Below, in pieces: positions 24,631 through 34,908 of a stretch of DNA of 64,000 bases. Numbering within the stretch: position 1 is the stretch's first letter; each line of letters opens with the position of its first letter. A model generated the notes under the pieces. The model saw only the letters and a list, made by a program, of their open reading frames with translations, was not told the origin of the DNA and made no database searches. The stretch lies in contig CP142460.1 in the NCBI GenBank assembly GCA_038049695.1, forward strand, positions 40,222,501 through 40,286,500. The letters run 5' to 3'. The translations under genes were made by a program, and so were the position numbers. This stretch comes from Cinnamomum chago. Lineage: Eukaryota; Streptophyta; Magnoliopsida; Laurales; Lauraceae.

Positions 24631-26049
24631 CTACCTAAGGTCTTGAGAGGGTTGATCTTTGAGGTCTAGTTTAGATGTCCCACCAACTATAGGAGATTTG
24701 AGTTGATAAATTTTTAATTTGAACTTATCACCAAGATATTTAGATTTGACTAAATTTAGCTTAGATTGGTGATTAGTCTTTTGAGGTTGGTGAGTTTGTT
24801 TCTTAGGGGATTGACTCATTTTCCTTTTCTTCTTATTTTCTCCCTTTATTTGACTTTTGAATTTTAAATTTAACTTATTTGCTTTCTTCAAAAGTTCTTT
24901 CATGTGTTGATTTAAGGGAGATAGGTTGAGAAGCTTTTTGTTGATAGATTCTTTTATACTTGATTTAACTTGTTTAACCCTTTTAGAATCTTTCTTAGGA
25001 GACTTCTTTTTAATTGATTTAACTTGTTTGATCTTTTTGGAGTCTTCCTTGATTTTTGGTGTCTTACCCTTCATAGATTTTGATTCTACCTTTTTGGGTT
25101 CATAGATGGGTTTAGACACATGGCTTCTTCTTAGTTTGCACTCAAACCTAAAATGCCCTTTAATGACACAAAAGTTACATTTAGTCATGGGCAAGGAAGA
25201 ATGAGTACTAGAGAATGAGGACTCACTTTTCACAAATGTGTTGGTGAAGCTAGGGTCATGTGAAATATTCGTATCAAATCCAAGACCCGTCCTATCTCTT
25301 TGAGATTTACCCAATTTAAATAACTTTTTAAATCTCTCTTCACCTTGGGTAAATTTGCACTCATACTTTTGTTTGTAGCTTTCAAGTTGAGTGACTTGGT
25401 TTATAAGGATTGAATTTTCATTTTTAACTTTTGATAATTCATATTCAATTTCCTTATAGTTGTTTAGTTCTTCATGGGCAAGTTTTAATTCAAATTTAAG
25501 TTCATTAACAACATTAGATCCAAGTTCTAAGGTTTTTAAATTACTTTGAGCATTAGACAAGTTTTCCTTGGAAATTGTCAACTTGGATTCTAAATTGATA
25601 ATGTCTTTGTCTTGCCTTTGTAATTGATCTCTTAGATTTAAAATTTCTTTATTAAGCTCATCACAACTTATCTTAATTTCATTTAGTTCATCTTTGATAT
25701 TAGATAGGTTATGTAAAGAGATCATAAACTTAGAGTCTAAACAATGTATGACTTCTTCTTTCTCTCTAAGTTCATCTTTTGAAGAAACTAATTCTTTGTT
25801 TAGCCTTTTTGATTCTTCTCTTAATTTTTTATTTTTCTTATCAAGCTCTAAGGACAATGTATATAATTCATTATAAGCTTGTTGAAGGTCATTTTCATTA
25901 TCATCATTTTCTTCTTCTTTTAAGTCAAATTGAGATTCACTAATATGAAGGTTTGAATCTCCAATAGAAGGAAGAAAAAGAGGTCTAGAGGAATCTACAC
26001 AAGAATCAAAACAATCTAACTTAGTGGAATCCATTCTAATAGTTTTCAT
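24631..26049 (-). CDS. Gag-like coiled-coil / zinc-knuckle protein, 472 codons, capsid missing
   Basis: An uninterrupted ORF starts about 100 bases after the 5' LTR. Residues 45-245 are almost continuous coiled coil (many E, K, L and N in heptads). An RDRTGLGF motif lies at 251-258, a CX2CX4HX4C zinc knuckle at C291, C294, H299 and C304, and a long lysine-rich tail follows. Zinc knuckles of retroelement Gag bind genomic RNA; that role here is inference. The N-terminal capsid part of a normal copia Gag is absent. It ends in TAG where copy 1 has the tryptophan of WIPK, so the last dozen or so residues of the family protein are missing. The long open frame, compared with the broken copy 1, suggests recent activity. 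Confidence 0.82.
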   Translation of the reverse strand: MKTIRMDSTKLDCFDSCVDSSRPLFLPSIGDSNLHISESQFDLKEEENDDNENDLQQAYNELYTLSLELDKKNKKLREESKRLNKELVSSKDELREKEEVIHCLDSKFMISLHNLSNIKDELNEIKISCDELNKEILNLRDQLQRQDKDIINLESKLTISKENLSNAQSNLKTLELGSNVVNELKFELKLAHEELNNYKEIEYELSKVKNENSILINQVTQLESYKQKYECKFTQGEERFKKLFKLGKSQRDRTGLGFDTNISHDPSFTNTFVKSESSFSSTHSSLPMTKCNFCVIKGHFRFECKLRRSHVSKPIYEPKKVESKSMKGKTPKIKEDSKKIKQVKSIKKKSPKKDSKRVKQVKSSIKESINKKLLNLSPLNQHMKELLKKANKLNLKFKSQIKGENKKKRKMSQSPKKQTHQPQKTNHQSKLNLVKSKYLGDKFKLKIYQLKSPIVGGTSKLDLKDQPSQDLR

Positions 26050-26134
26050 ACAAACACAAAACTAGGGTTGTTAACTCTAGGTTTTTACACCTGATCAAGC
26101 GTTCCAAACACTAGATCCAAATATAGAGCACGAG

Positions 26135-26146
26135 GCTCTGATACCA
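26135..26146 (-). other. Primer binding site of copy 2 (initiator tRNA-Met)
   Basis: On the - strand this reads TGGTATCAGAGC, the classic plant copia primer site, two bases inside the 5' LTR boundary. Confidence 0.92.
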
Positions 26147-26148
26147 AT

Positions 26149-27916
26149 TGAAAGTCCTGGATCCTAACCCTAGAGGGGGGGGGGGGGGGTGTGAATAGGG
26201 TGTGCTACAACATGTGACCAATTAAGACCAATTTTAACTTCTTTAAAATTAAACTAGTCACAAGTGATGATAGACAAACAAAATGCGGAAGCTAACAAAG
26301 AGAATCACCACAACGCATGCACCATCACACAAGGATTTATAGTGGTTCGGCCTCAATGCCTACATCCACTACCGGCTTGTGATCCAACACCCCACCGGAT
26401 TTCCACTATCTATGCTTTTCAATAGGATAAGCAATAACCTTTACAACGTTGTTTTTCTAGGCTAAACAACAACCTATCAATGTGCTTTTCTAGGCTAAGC
26501 AATAACCTTTACAAGATGCTTTTCTAAGGCTAAGCAATAGCCTCTACACTATGCTTTTCTTAGGCTAAGCAATAACCTTTACAATAGAAAAGATTTCTCT
26601 TAAAGAAGTGTCTACAAAAACACTCAAAGAGATACAATTAAAGCTCAAATACAATGCCTCTTAAATAGGCGGATATGAAAGTGAAAAGCTAACTCACACA
26701 AACACTAAATGAATGCAAAGGTGTATGCTCATGATGTGTGTGTTTGTGATAACTTCAATCAAGTTAAAAAGTAAGATCTATCAATATATGCTCAAAGCAT
26801 TTAAAAGTTTAAGGCACATAAAAGATTTTGATTGAAGTGAAATGCAAATCACATGTATGGATACAAACTTGTTAATGATATGAAAATCAAAGGCTCACAA
26901 GTTGTTTGAAATTAATTAGCTTTAAACATGTGATGCATGTGCAATGTTGTTTTCAAAACTAAACAAGTTTAACTAAAGTTCAAATGAATGAAAACAACAA
27001 ATAAAGATTCAAACAAGTAAATGAATCATGCTATAAAAAAATCAAAGATTTTGGCTAACCATGATTAAAAAAGATTTTAAAACAACTTAATTTGAAATCA
27101 AGGTGAAGAATCCAATCCAACTTAGATCAAAGATTAAATGAAGAATGGATTCAACACATCACAGTTAACATGCTAAAAATCATTTACCAAAGATTTAAAC
27201 AAAGCATCTAACATATGATTAAGAAAGGTAAAGCTTACTTAGAGATTTAACTTCATTAATCCAAGCTTTAGCTTTCCAAAAGACCCCTTGGTCTCTCTTA
27301 GTTCATCCCCTTTGTCTTGTCTCCAAACACCTCAAGGATGGCTTAAAAATTTCTAACTTTGGCAAAGGAACGAACTTAATTTTATAGCCAAAAATTGCCC
27401 AATGGCTAGTCCCCGGTCGACCTGGCCTTCAACAGTCATAAAACTGACCGTTTGAAAAGAGCAGCAACGGCTCTTTACCCGGTCGACCCGCAGTGGGCTC
27501 GGTCGTCCGGGTCCCCTGGACCGGTCGACCGGTCACATTGCAGGTCGACCCGGGCCTGGGACCAAAATCCCCTAAAATTACATATTTCAAAGTATTTTCA
27601 TGTGGGGACTTTTGGGCCATTAAATCAAGCTTGGAATCATGATTTAAATCAAACTAAGAGGGTTAAAATCATGAAACATAAAAAGCCTAAAAAGATTTGA
27701 AAGATTTAAAACATAGGCAAGCTTGATTTGGTAAAACTTCTTTTCAAAACAAATTGCATCCAAGTTTAAAATCAAAACATGCATAAATCAATATTTCTAA
27801 CAATGCATGTGAAAATCAAGATTTCAAGATTTTTGTAAATCAATGCATGCGAAAATTCAAATGATGCTAAAATGATAATGCATCCATCAAATTGTAATAA
27901 CACAAAATCCCTAACA
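26149..27916 (-). repeat. 5' LTR of copy 2
   Basis: 1768 bp, nearly identical to 17600-19377. It carries a poly-G run (about 26176-26190) that is short in the other LTR, five minisatellite units, and one GGTCGACC motif fewer in the palindrome cluster (27415-27550). Confidence 0.93.
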
Positions 27917-27921
27917 CCTCC

Positions 27922-29336
27922 GTTAACATGGTATCATATGGACAAACTTCCAAGTCATCAAAGGAGAAAATCATCACTTCTTTCAAGGTGATAAAAATGA
28001 CTCAGACATCCACAGAGTTGGTTCCTTATCCAACATTAGGCAGACAACCCATATGGGTGCATCCCGATCTCCTAGAAGATGAAAATTGGGAGATCGTCAA
28101 AACAAAGCCTACTGCTCAACAGCGAAGGCAAGCCAAGTAACAGCTCCGCAAGCTCAAACATCAAGAGAAAGTTCAATCAAAGCAAGAAGTCCCTGTAAAG
28201 GCAGAGATCTTTTCCACTGCTTCACGGGGGGCAACAAAAGAGTCCTCTCCCAAAGCTTCAAAGGTGGTAAGAAAATTCACCCTTGGCGATTTTATGTCAC
28301 CTCATTACAGAAATGAAACTAGCAGGGGTCATCATACTCTTGTAACTCGGTAATTGGATTCTCCATGGATGGATACGATTCCATTGATACCGATGAGTGG
28401 GAGGAATCCCTTGAAACAAGAGAATACCTCTCCGATGAGGAATGGATTCCTGAATCTCATCTTGTGCCAGTAATCTAGTATAACCCATTACAGCCACAAG
28501 GATCCTGGTCTGATGATGAAGAAGACTAGGAGGTTGTTCAAGAAAGTGTTGTTGATCCAGCACAAGCAAGCGCTCTAGTGGAACCCGACATTGATGAACC
28601 ACAAGGAGCAGATGACGAAGAAGATTTGGCCCTTATGCCAGATCTCGAAGAATATGCAAGAATCTTGCAACCTCTTTCCATAGAGCAGGAGCAAGATCGC
28701 ATCAATGAGCTTCGTCATAATCAAAATCTAGAACCGGAAATCCCGAAAAATTTACAGACATCTCCTCTGGTAACCCTGGAAAATGAAGAAAACTGCTGGA
28801 TTGATGATCCCCTCACATCTGAAGACGAGTTTGAATCTCAACAGTGTGTTGCTTGCAATGCGATAGTTCGGGATGATCATGCCTCTAAAGCTTCGTCTGC
28901 TGAGGCCTTAGATTCCCAGACTACTTCCGGTAGCATGTCTTCTGGAGCTACGTCTCCTCAGGTGACTTCCACAGAGATATCATCTTCTCAGCCTTCGTCT
29001 CCTGAAACTGTGATGTCGGAACTCAAGCCTCTTCCGACTGATCATCTCGAAGAAGCTTCTGCCAATGAAGTCTTCTTCAAAGAAAATCTGGTCAACTGTC
29101 CCAGATACCCGACCTCATAGGCGATGTCTGGACCAATAAATTACTCAACGAAGAAGAGAAGTTGCTGGATGCTATTTAGGACTTGTTCCCAGAAAATGCT
29201 CCATGTAATGTGATCACTGAAGACAACAATACTGCTATAGAGACATCTTCAACAAATGACAAGAGTCAACCCCTTGATCCCGAGAGTGATCTTCCAAGAG
29301 AAGACCCTTCTCCAAAAGCACTGGAAGTTGGTAGAG
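27922..29336 (+). pseudogene. gag C-terminus / acidic linker of the giant Tat element
   Basis: This continues the frame broken at 17599. It begins with a short basic part (to about 28138), then frame changes, then an acidic, serine/threonine-rich stretch (28578-29118) with no recognisable domain. Such low-complexity linkers between Gag and protease are usual in Tat elements. Stops lie at 28138, 28475, 29118 and 29178. The segment ends at the GTACC target site of solo LTR B; protease follows from 48691. Confidence 0.65.
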
Positions 29337-29969
29337 GTACCTGTCGCGACCCCGGATCGGGCCGCCAAGGTCCTAATCCGGGATCGGGACATTAGTGATG
29401 GTGATAATGTGTGGTGAGTGAATGGTTAATATGTATAGTGTGTTAACAAGGTGCACACACTTATTTAATTTCCCACAGGTGTTCGCGGTGAGGATATCAC
29501 AACCATATATGAACATTTCTATTAAGTGTGGAAGCGTGTAGCAAATCAAATATTCAATTCATCTCAAATCATAAAGATAATAACACGAGTATAGTACCGT
29601 ATCAGAATGAGCAATGATCATTAGCATGTTACCCAAAAGTAAGTTAAGGTTTATACAAAGATCATTTAATTACATTTCCCAAAATTAGAGGCCAACAAAG
29701 GCCGATATCAACAAAATACCAATCCCCAAAAGAATGGTTAAAAGTTCTCCCAAAATGTTATCTCTCTCTAGCAATCTAATGTCTACATGACATCATCGGC
29801 GCGCCACTCAACTAACTGTTGCGGTTCTCCGACCGCCTCCTCGTGCTCCTCCTCGGGATAACCAACAACGGGACCTGAGTACTAAAGAGTGGGTCAAACA
29901 CTACGGTTTTGCAAATGGTAAAATACAATGACAATATGATAATAAATGAATTTACCTTCAAAAGCATTT

Positions 29970-30320
29970 CACTACAACAATCTGCACTTTTGCCCGCGTT
30001 TTTTGCCGGCGCAATCCTTAAATGCCGGGGAAAGTACAACTTTTACCGGCGAAATAGCTTCTTTCGCCGGGAAAAGATAGGGTTTTCCCGGCGATATATT
30101 TCCGCCGGCAAAGGGTATTGCGTTAGCGGCGAATTATTATTTTCACCGGCAAAGGGTAATGTTTTCCCGGCGATAAATCAGTATCGCCGGGAAAGACTAG
30201 ATTTCTTGCCGGCGAGATACCTAAATCGCCGGGATAGTACACCCTCCAAATTTCTCCCCGTTGTTTAAGTTTTGCTGGCGATTGAATTTCGCCGGGAAAG
30301 TGATTTTTTCTCCCGTCACT
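29970..30320 (+). repeat. CACTA left terminus and subterminal repeats
   Basis: A terminal inverted repeat of about 28 bp is followed by at least ten GCCGG/CCGGC motifs in both orientations spaced 15-40 bases apart. In CACTA elements such arrays bind the element's regulatory protein. Confidence 0.85.
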
Positions 30321-31266
30321 TTAAAAAATAAGTGGAGGTTTTCTTCCCTTAAAAACATCCATTTTCATTTCCCGCGCCCGCTCCTGCGCCCGCGCCCTGT
30401 CTATTTCCAGCGCCCCCTCTTTCTCTAAATCGTGTTTGAAGCTCTGCCAACCCCCTTTCCATTTCCAACGGCTGCTCCAAGTGCATCTCTCTCTCTTTCT
30501 TCATCATCAAGTCAAGCATTACCTCCTTACAACTCTCTTTCTCTATTGCATTTGTGTTTGTGTTTCATCCCGTTCTGATGCATTTGATTCCCTCCACCAG
30601 CGTTGAAAGCAAAGCCAAGAAAACCAGTAAAAAACAAAGCCAAAGAAAGCCGATTTGAGTGGGAAAGCCAAGATCCCACAAATGGATATCAATAGAGAAC
30701 CCACTCAAGAAAACCACTCAAAAGCAAAGCCAAGAAAGCCACTCAGGCCTTCTGCAACTCTAGCACAGTTCGATTTCAGAGTGGGATCTTTTCTCCTTGA
30801 AGCAAAAGGTATGTATTCAAATGCCCCTTAGATCACAATCGATTTATAGTGTTTTTTTTTGTTTCTGTTGAGAGAGGTTTGATTTACAGATTTTTTTTCT
30901 GTTATTACTGCTCTGGTTCTGTTGGTTTGGGGTATTTTTGGATTGAGAGTGAGATGGGATGAAAACCTTATTTCTCCTTCTTCTTCTTGTTCGTCTGCTT
31001 CTTTGTCTATTGAGAGATTGAGAAGAGAGAAAAAAAGGAAAAAAGAGAGAGTGGATCGAATCGATGGGGCTCATGTCAGTTGTAGGCAGAGGTTTTTTTT
31101 TAATCCATTTTCCTCTTCACTGCTTGGCAAGAGTCTCCTTTTGAGTATCGACAAGCAAAGCCCTTTTTTAGTTACAAATGAGCATCTGCTTAAGAAGTTT
31201 GGACATGCTCGTGCTTATATACAGATGCAATTTCTATGACTGTACCTCACCGCTGTTATAAACCAA
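30321..31266. other. CACTA body, no recognised coding content
   Basis: The region is pyrimidine-rich with AAAGCCAAG-type short repeats at 30600-30740. Short ORFs here look like chance. Confidence 0.5.
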
Positions 31267-31704
31267 ATGGGGGCTATACAAAAGGTAGGAAAGAGAAATG
31301 GGGTTCTACAAGTTCCCAACAATAGGCACAATCCTTTGAGCCGTCAGTTCACATTTCCAGGTGATTCGTGTGTGGCAGATGGAGGCCTCTCGGCCACCTG
31401 TTGCAAATTTGATCATCTAGGGAGATTCCTTGATGATGGATTTGGAAGGATGCACCTGTCATCCAGTGGACCTTATGATGGTTCAAGGGGTGTTGGCACT
31501 CAGGTCGGTCGGTCGGGTTACATGAATGATGAACAAATGGATGGAATGATTCAGAACCAGTGGCAGACTCATGGCCCTGATCTATCGTTATTTAGGGCGA
31601 GGAATGCAGATGATGATGGGTACCCATTTCCTCTGCCAGATTACACAAATTTGGCATGTGGTGTTAATGGGTATCCTGTATTCAAGCCTGCAAATGGACA
31701 TTGA
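31267..31704 (+). CDS. Unrecognised 145-codon ORF, probable captured exon
   Basis: This open frame has good plant-like composition, balanced and not simple repeat, rich in G, D and N. It ends with FKPANGH and a TGA. I do not recognise the family. It lies among other captured exons in the CACTA element and is the longest undamaged coding-like stretch there. Intron-like T-rich sequence precedes it. It may be the last exon of a host gene or a piece of the transposon's own second gene. Confidence 0.4.
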   Translation: MGAIQKVGKRNGVLQVPNNRHNPLSRQFTFPGDSCVADGGLSATCCKFDHLGRFLDDGFGRMHLSSSGPYDGSRGVGTQVGRSGYMNDEQMDGMIQNQWQTHGPDLSLFRARNADDDGYPFPLPDYTNLACGVNGYPVFKPANGH

Positions 31705-33388
31705 AGTCCCAAGTTGGAATTCCCCTTACAATTAATCATCATCGTGAACCATAATAATGTAATCAAGGAAATTGTCAGTCTCGGCTTTGGAGTGGGGTGT
31801 AATCCTTGACAGAAACATTTTGTAAAAGAGTGATTCTGGTTTCATTTGCATACAAGTTCTTTCCAGCGTCCTTTGTTTGCTTTATATCCATTATAGAAAG
31901 GTGAATGCTCTATTGGATCTCTTGAAATTTCTGGCTTTTGTTTGAATGTTGAGGTTTATGTGCCTCTACTGGACAAAAAGTGCATGATTGCCTGCAACAA
32001 TGTGGCAGATGTAGTGTTAATGGCTTATGTTTACATCTCCATACTTGGTGCCAGGTCAATATGGCAGCTATAAATCTAATATTTCTCATCTGATGCTCTA
32101 CTTGAATGAACATACGAGGGTGTCTTTTCTTTTGTGGAATGTTTCCTCCTATTGTGATCATGCTCAACTCTTTATTGGGAGCTTGCAAAATCAGCTAATT
32201 GTATGCACTGAGGGGTCTTGCAGACCAGTTCATCTTGCGTGTAAACAGGGCTTGTTGAAGGATGTAAATGTTCCAACTTCAAATTCAAATCTTGATGACT
32301 AATCATTGAGTATTCTGATTTTTTTTTCTTCTAATTACCATCATTTTTTAAAAATTAGACGCGCGCAAATGAATGTAGTGCTGAGATCTCCTAATCTGGG
32401 ATATTCTAGGAGGGCACGCTCCATTCCATCCACAGTTGGGACATTATTGACGAACTGGGGTTGGGTCACTTTTCCTGTTACCTTTCAAGTTATAATTTCT
32501 ATTTGTATCATTTTGGAGAAGATGAAATCTCCAGCATTAGATTTATGTATGGTTACATAATGTATGCTTGCTGCATGCATAGCTTCTTTTCTTTCTTTTG
32601 GAGATGGAATGCTTGACAAATGGACTTAAAAGAGTGAGTGTCGGGAAACTGTATATTTAGATTCCAACTTAGTACTTTTTTAATACCTAAAAGCTTACTA
32701 TTCTTGCCATCCTCTTGCCTCTTGGTTACTTCTGTAAAAAAAATCCCAGACAAGCTAGGCCGATGGACATCCATGGGTCTAATGTAGTACTGTTATGTAG
32801 GGTGCCTGTGGTCGGAAGGATCACCTAGAGCCTGAAGGGTCCACTGATGATGTGATTGGATAAACAACATGACGCCACCGAAAGTTTGATTGAAAAAGAA
32901 TAGCCTCTTCTCTTATTCTGTAATATTGCTCTTATATTTTTATTTTGAGTTAGCTTATACATAATACATGGATGATCTAGAGTATGAAGTGAGCTGAATG
33001 AGTGAATGGCTTCTATTAGTTAATAATGGTGCAGCATTTGATAGAAGCTTTAAAAAAAAGCCTGTTTTTCTAGTTCTTTTAAAGGGGTGGCTAATAAAAT
33101 TAGGTTTTTGCCTTAGGTTCAAGCAGGCCTGACTGTAGCTTGCACTTGTGCTGACTACAATGGAACTCAAGCCTATGATAAGAAAACAGGGCAGGACTTG
33201 AACAATTTGGATCTTTGGAATGTTGAGGCCATATGCATCTGTATTTCAAGGTAGCCAAACAGACCAAGGCATAAAAAAGATGCTGAAGAAAACACTGCAT
33301 TTGATGTGTTGGTTTTGTTTTTCTTTTTTGCTTTTTTTGAATAGCCTGTTGATTATCATCTTCTTTTTCTCTTGTATGTCATATATAG
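31705..33388. other. CACTA body, intron- or UTR-like
   Basis: T-rich sequence with weak short ORFs only. I see nothing I can support as a gene. Confidence 0.45.
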
Positions 33389-33395
33389 TTGTCAA

Positions 33396-33623
33396 AAATG
33401 CCCAAGGGAAGTAAAACATATGTCAAGCCTGGGTGGGTGGCCAAACAAGCAAAGTTGACAGAATACGAGAAGGTGAGAAGTAAGAACATCATGGAAATAG
33501 ACGAGAGATGTCGTGCTTTGGGGGTAAAGCACATATTTAATACCGTTTTTAGCTTGGGTCAAACGAGCAAAAGGAAAAATGGAGATGGAAAAAGAAAACT
33601 ATCTCTAATTACTATCTCTAATT
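33396..33623 (+). pseudogene. Short basic ORF fragment (MPKGSKTYVKPGWVAKQAK)
   Basis: A 75-codon open stretch starts at MPKGSK (ATG at 33398) after a T-rich, intron-like run. It contains YEKVRSKNIMEIDERCRALG. That pattern (YExxRxxNIxxxxxRxxALG) occurs in plant B3-domain proteins and in proteins linked to CACTA elements. I cannot choose between them. It may be the residue of the element's own accessory gene. Confidence 0.35.
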
Positions 33624-34448
33624 AAGGATAAATGTAGATAAGAATACAGAAAGCTATACATATATGGTTTATAGATTATGAACCAATTTGGTGGATGTTG
33701 TTTAATTTTTTCACTTAAGTTATTTGACACTTAAAACAGGTCGGGAAGAAGTTTATATTTAACTACTATCAAGAAGCTGTGTATTTATGGAAGAAAATTC
33801 ATACAACAATCGTTTCTTGTGATTTTTTCCCATCTTTTAAAGATCATGTTTTGACAATTTCACTGCAAGCGTCTATATTTCAGCACTCTTGACATTTGGA
33901 AATCACAAGCGTACATTGCTTTCATTCATTTTGATGTATTAAAGATGTCTTATAATCAGCAGTTAACCTTGTTCAACTCCTTGTGGATCTTGTTAAATTG
34001 TGGATCTTGCTCTTTTTTTATTTTTATTTTTATGCAGGATTGAATGAAAATTGAAGAAGATTTTATATTGAAAGATTCCATGCAGAAAAGATGCAGCAAA
34101 GAAAAAATCAGAGTTTGAATGTTTTGAATGTTGGTACAGAGTAGAATGTTAGAATGTTGGCTGTCCAGGTGGTGGAAGAGGAGGCAGTGGGTGTGTGCAC
34201 TGTGGCGCAGCAGGTGTGTGCGTGCAGGTGGTGGAAGAGGAGGAATTTTTTAGAACCCTTATGGTGTCTGTTTAATGGCTCAGTTGCTATAAACTCTTTT
34301 AGTTTTTATCTTTTCACTATGCTTTGCAAAAGTACTTTATGGTAAGTTGAGCATTATTGAGATTGAGGATTTAATGATACACCATTATTGATTACAAGAC
34401 TCATTACTGCTTTAGAATTATCTTTTGGCTGCTTTAGAATTATCTTTT
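33624..34448. other. CACTA body between fragments
   Basis: AT-rich. A GAATGTTGG/GTAGAATGTTAG phrase at about 34117-34160 recurs near the right end (45355-45380), which suggests rearrangement or joining of two CACTA-derived segments. Confidence 0.4.
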
Positions 34449-34908
34449 ATGGAGGTGGCACTGGGCCATCTCCTGCCTGGGCTGGATATGATGCGCCAAG
34501 AGGCCCTGGCTATGATGCTCAAAGAGCACCCAGCTATGATGCAGCTAGAGGTCATGGCTATGATACTGCTAGAGGTGTTGGTTATATGCAGCTAGAGGCA
34601 CTGGTTACGAAGCTCTGCCTAGAGGAGCTACTAGGCCTCAAGCGCAAGTCCCATCCGAAAATGTTGTTCCCTATGGATCGTCGCAGACCTCCCCTCATGC
34701 TGGAGGAAATGCTGTTTCCCATGGAATGTCACAGACCCCCACTTGTGCTGGAGGAGGAAATGCAGTTCCCTATGGATCGTCACAGACCCCCACTCATGCT
34801 GGAGGAAATGCAGTTCCCTATGGATCATCGCAGATCACTGCTTCTCATCCTGGAGGAGGATATGAATTCGCACAGACAGGTGCAAGTGCTGCTCGTAGAG
34901 GTGCTTAA
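34449..34908 (+). pseudogene. Captured C-terminal exon of an FLX-like gene
   Basis: The first part reads as repeats of G-Y-D-A-x-R-G (GYDAPRGPGYDAQRAPSYDA). This is like the tyrosine/aspartate/arginine-rich tail of FLX (FLC EXPRESSOR) and FLX-like proteins, coiled-coil nuclear factors linked to FLC transcription and flowering. A one-base loss at about 34586 shifts frame. In the next frame the tail continues with three repeats of about 17-18 residues (AGGNAVPYGSSQTP type) and a natural TAA at 34908. The N-terminal coiled coil is absent. It is a fragment and not expected to work. The family call is from memory of its tail pattern. Confidence 0.6.

Larger units (their letters stand above)
17600..27916 (-). 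mobile_element. Pol-less copia-derived LTR retrotransposon, copy 2 (TR-GAG type)
   Basis: A complete two-LTR element with 5-bp target duplication CCTCC (17595-17599 and 27917-27921), read on the - strand. Order: 5' LTR 26149-27916, tRNA-Met primer site, 472-codon gag-like ORF, about 2.1 kb of non-coding interior (split by a solo LTR), polypurine tract, 3' LTR 17600-19377. No pol is present. Elements with LTRs and a gag ORF only have been called TR-GAG. The two LTRs look very similar, so the insertion is fairly young. It disrupts gag of the giant Tat element. Confidence 0.93.

Noticed and set aside
33100-33250. Possible captured exon near 33110-33250
   Set aside because: There is an acceptor-like AG and a short open frame, but no protein family I can support.
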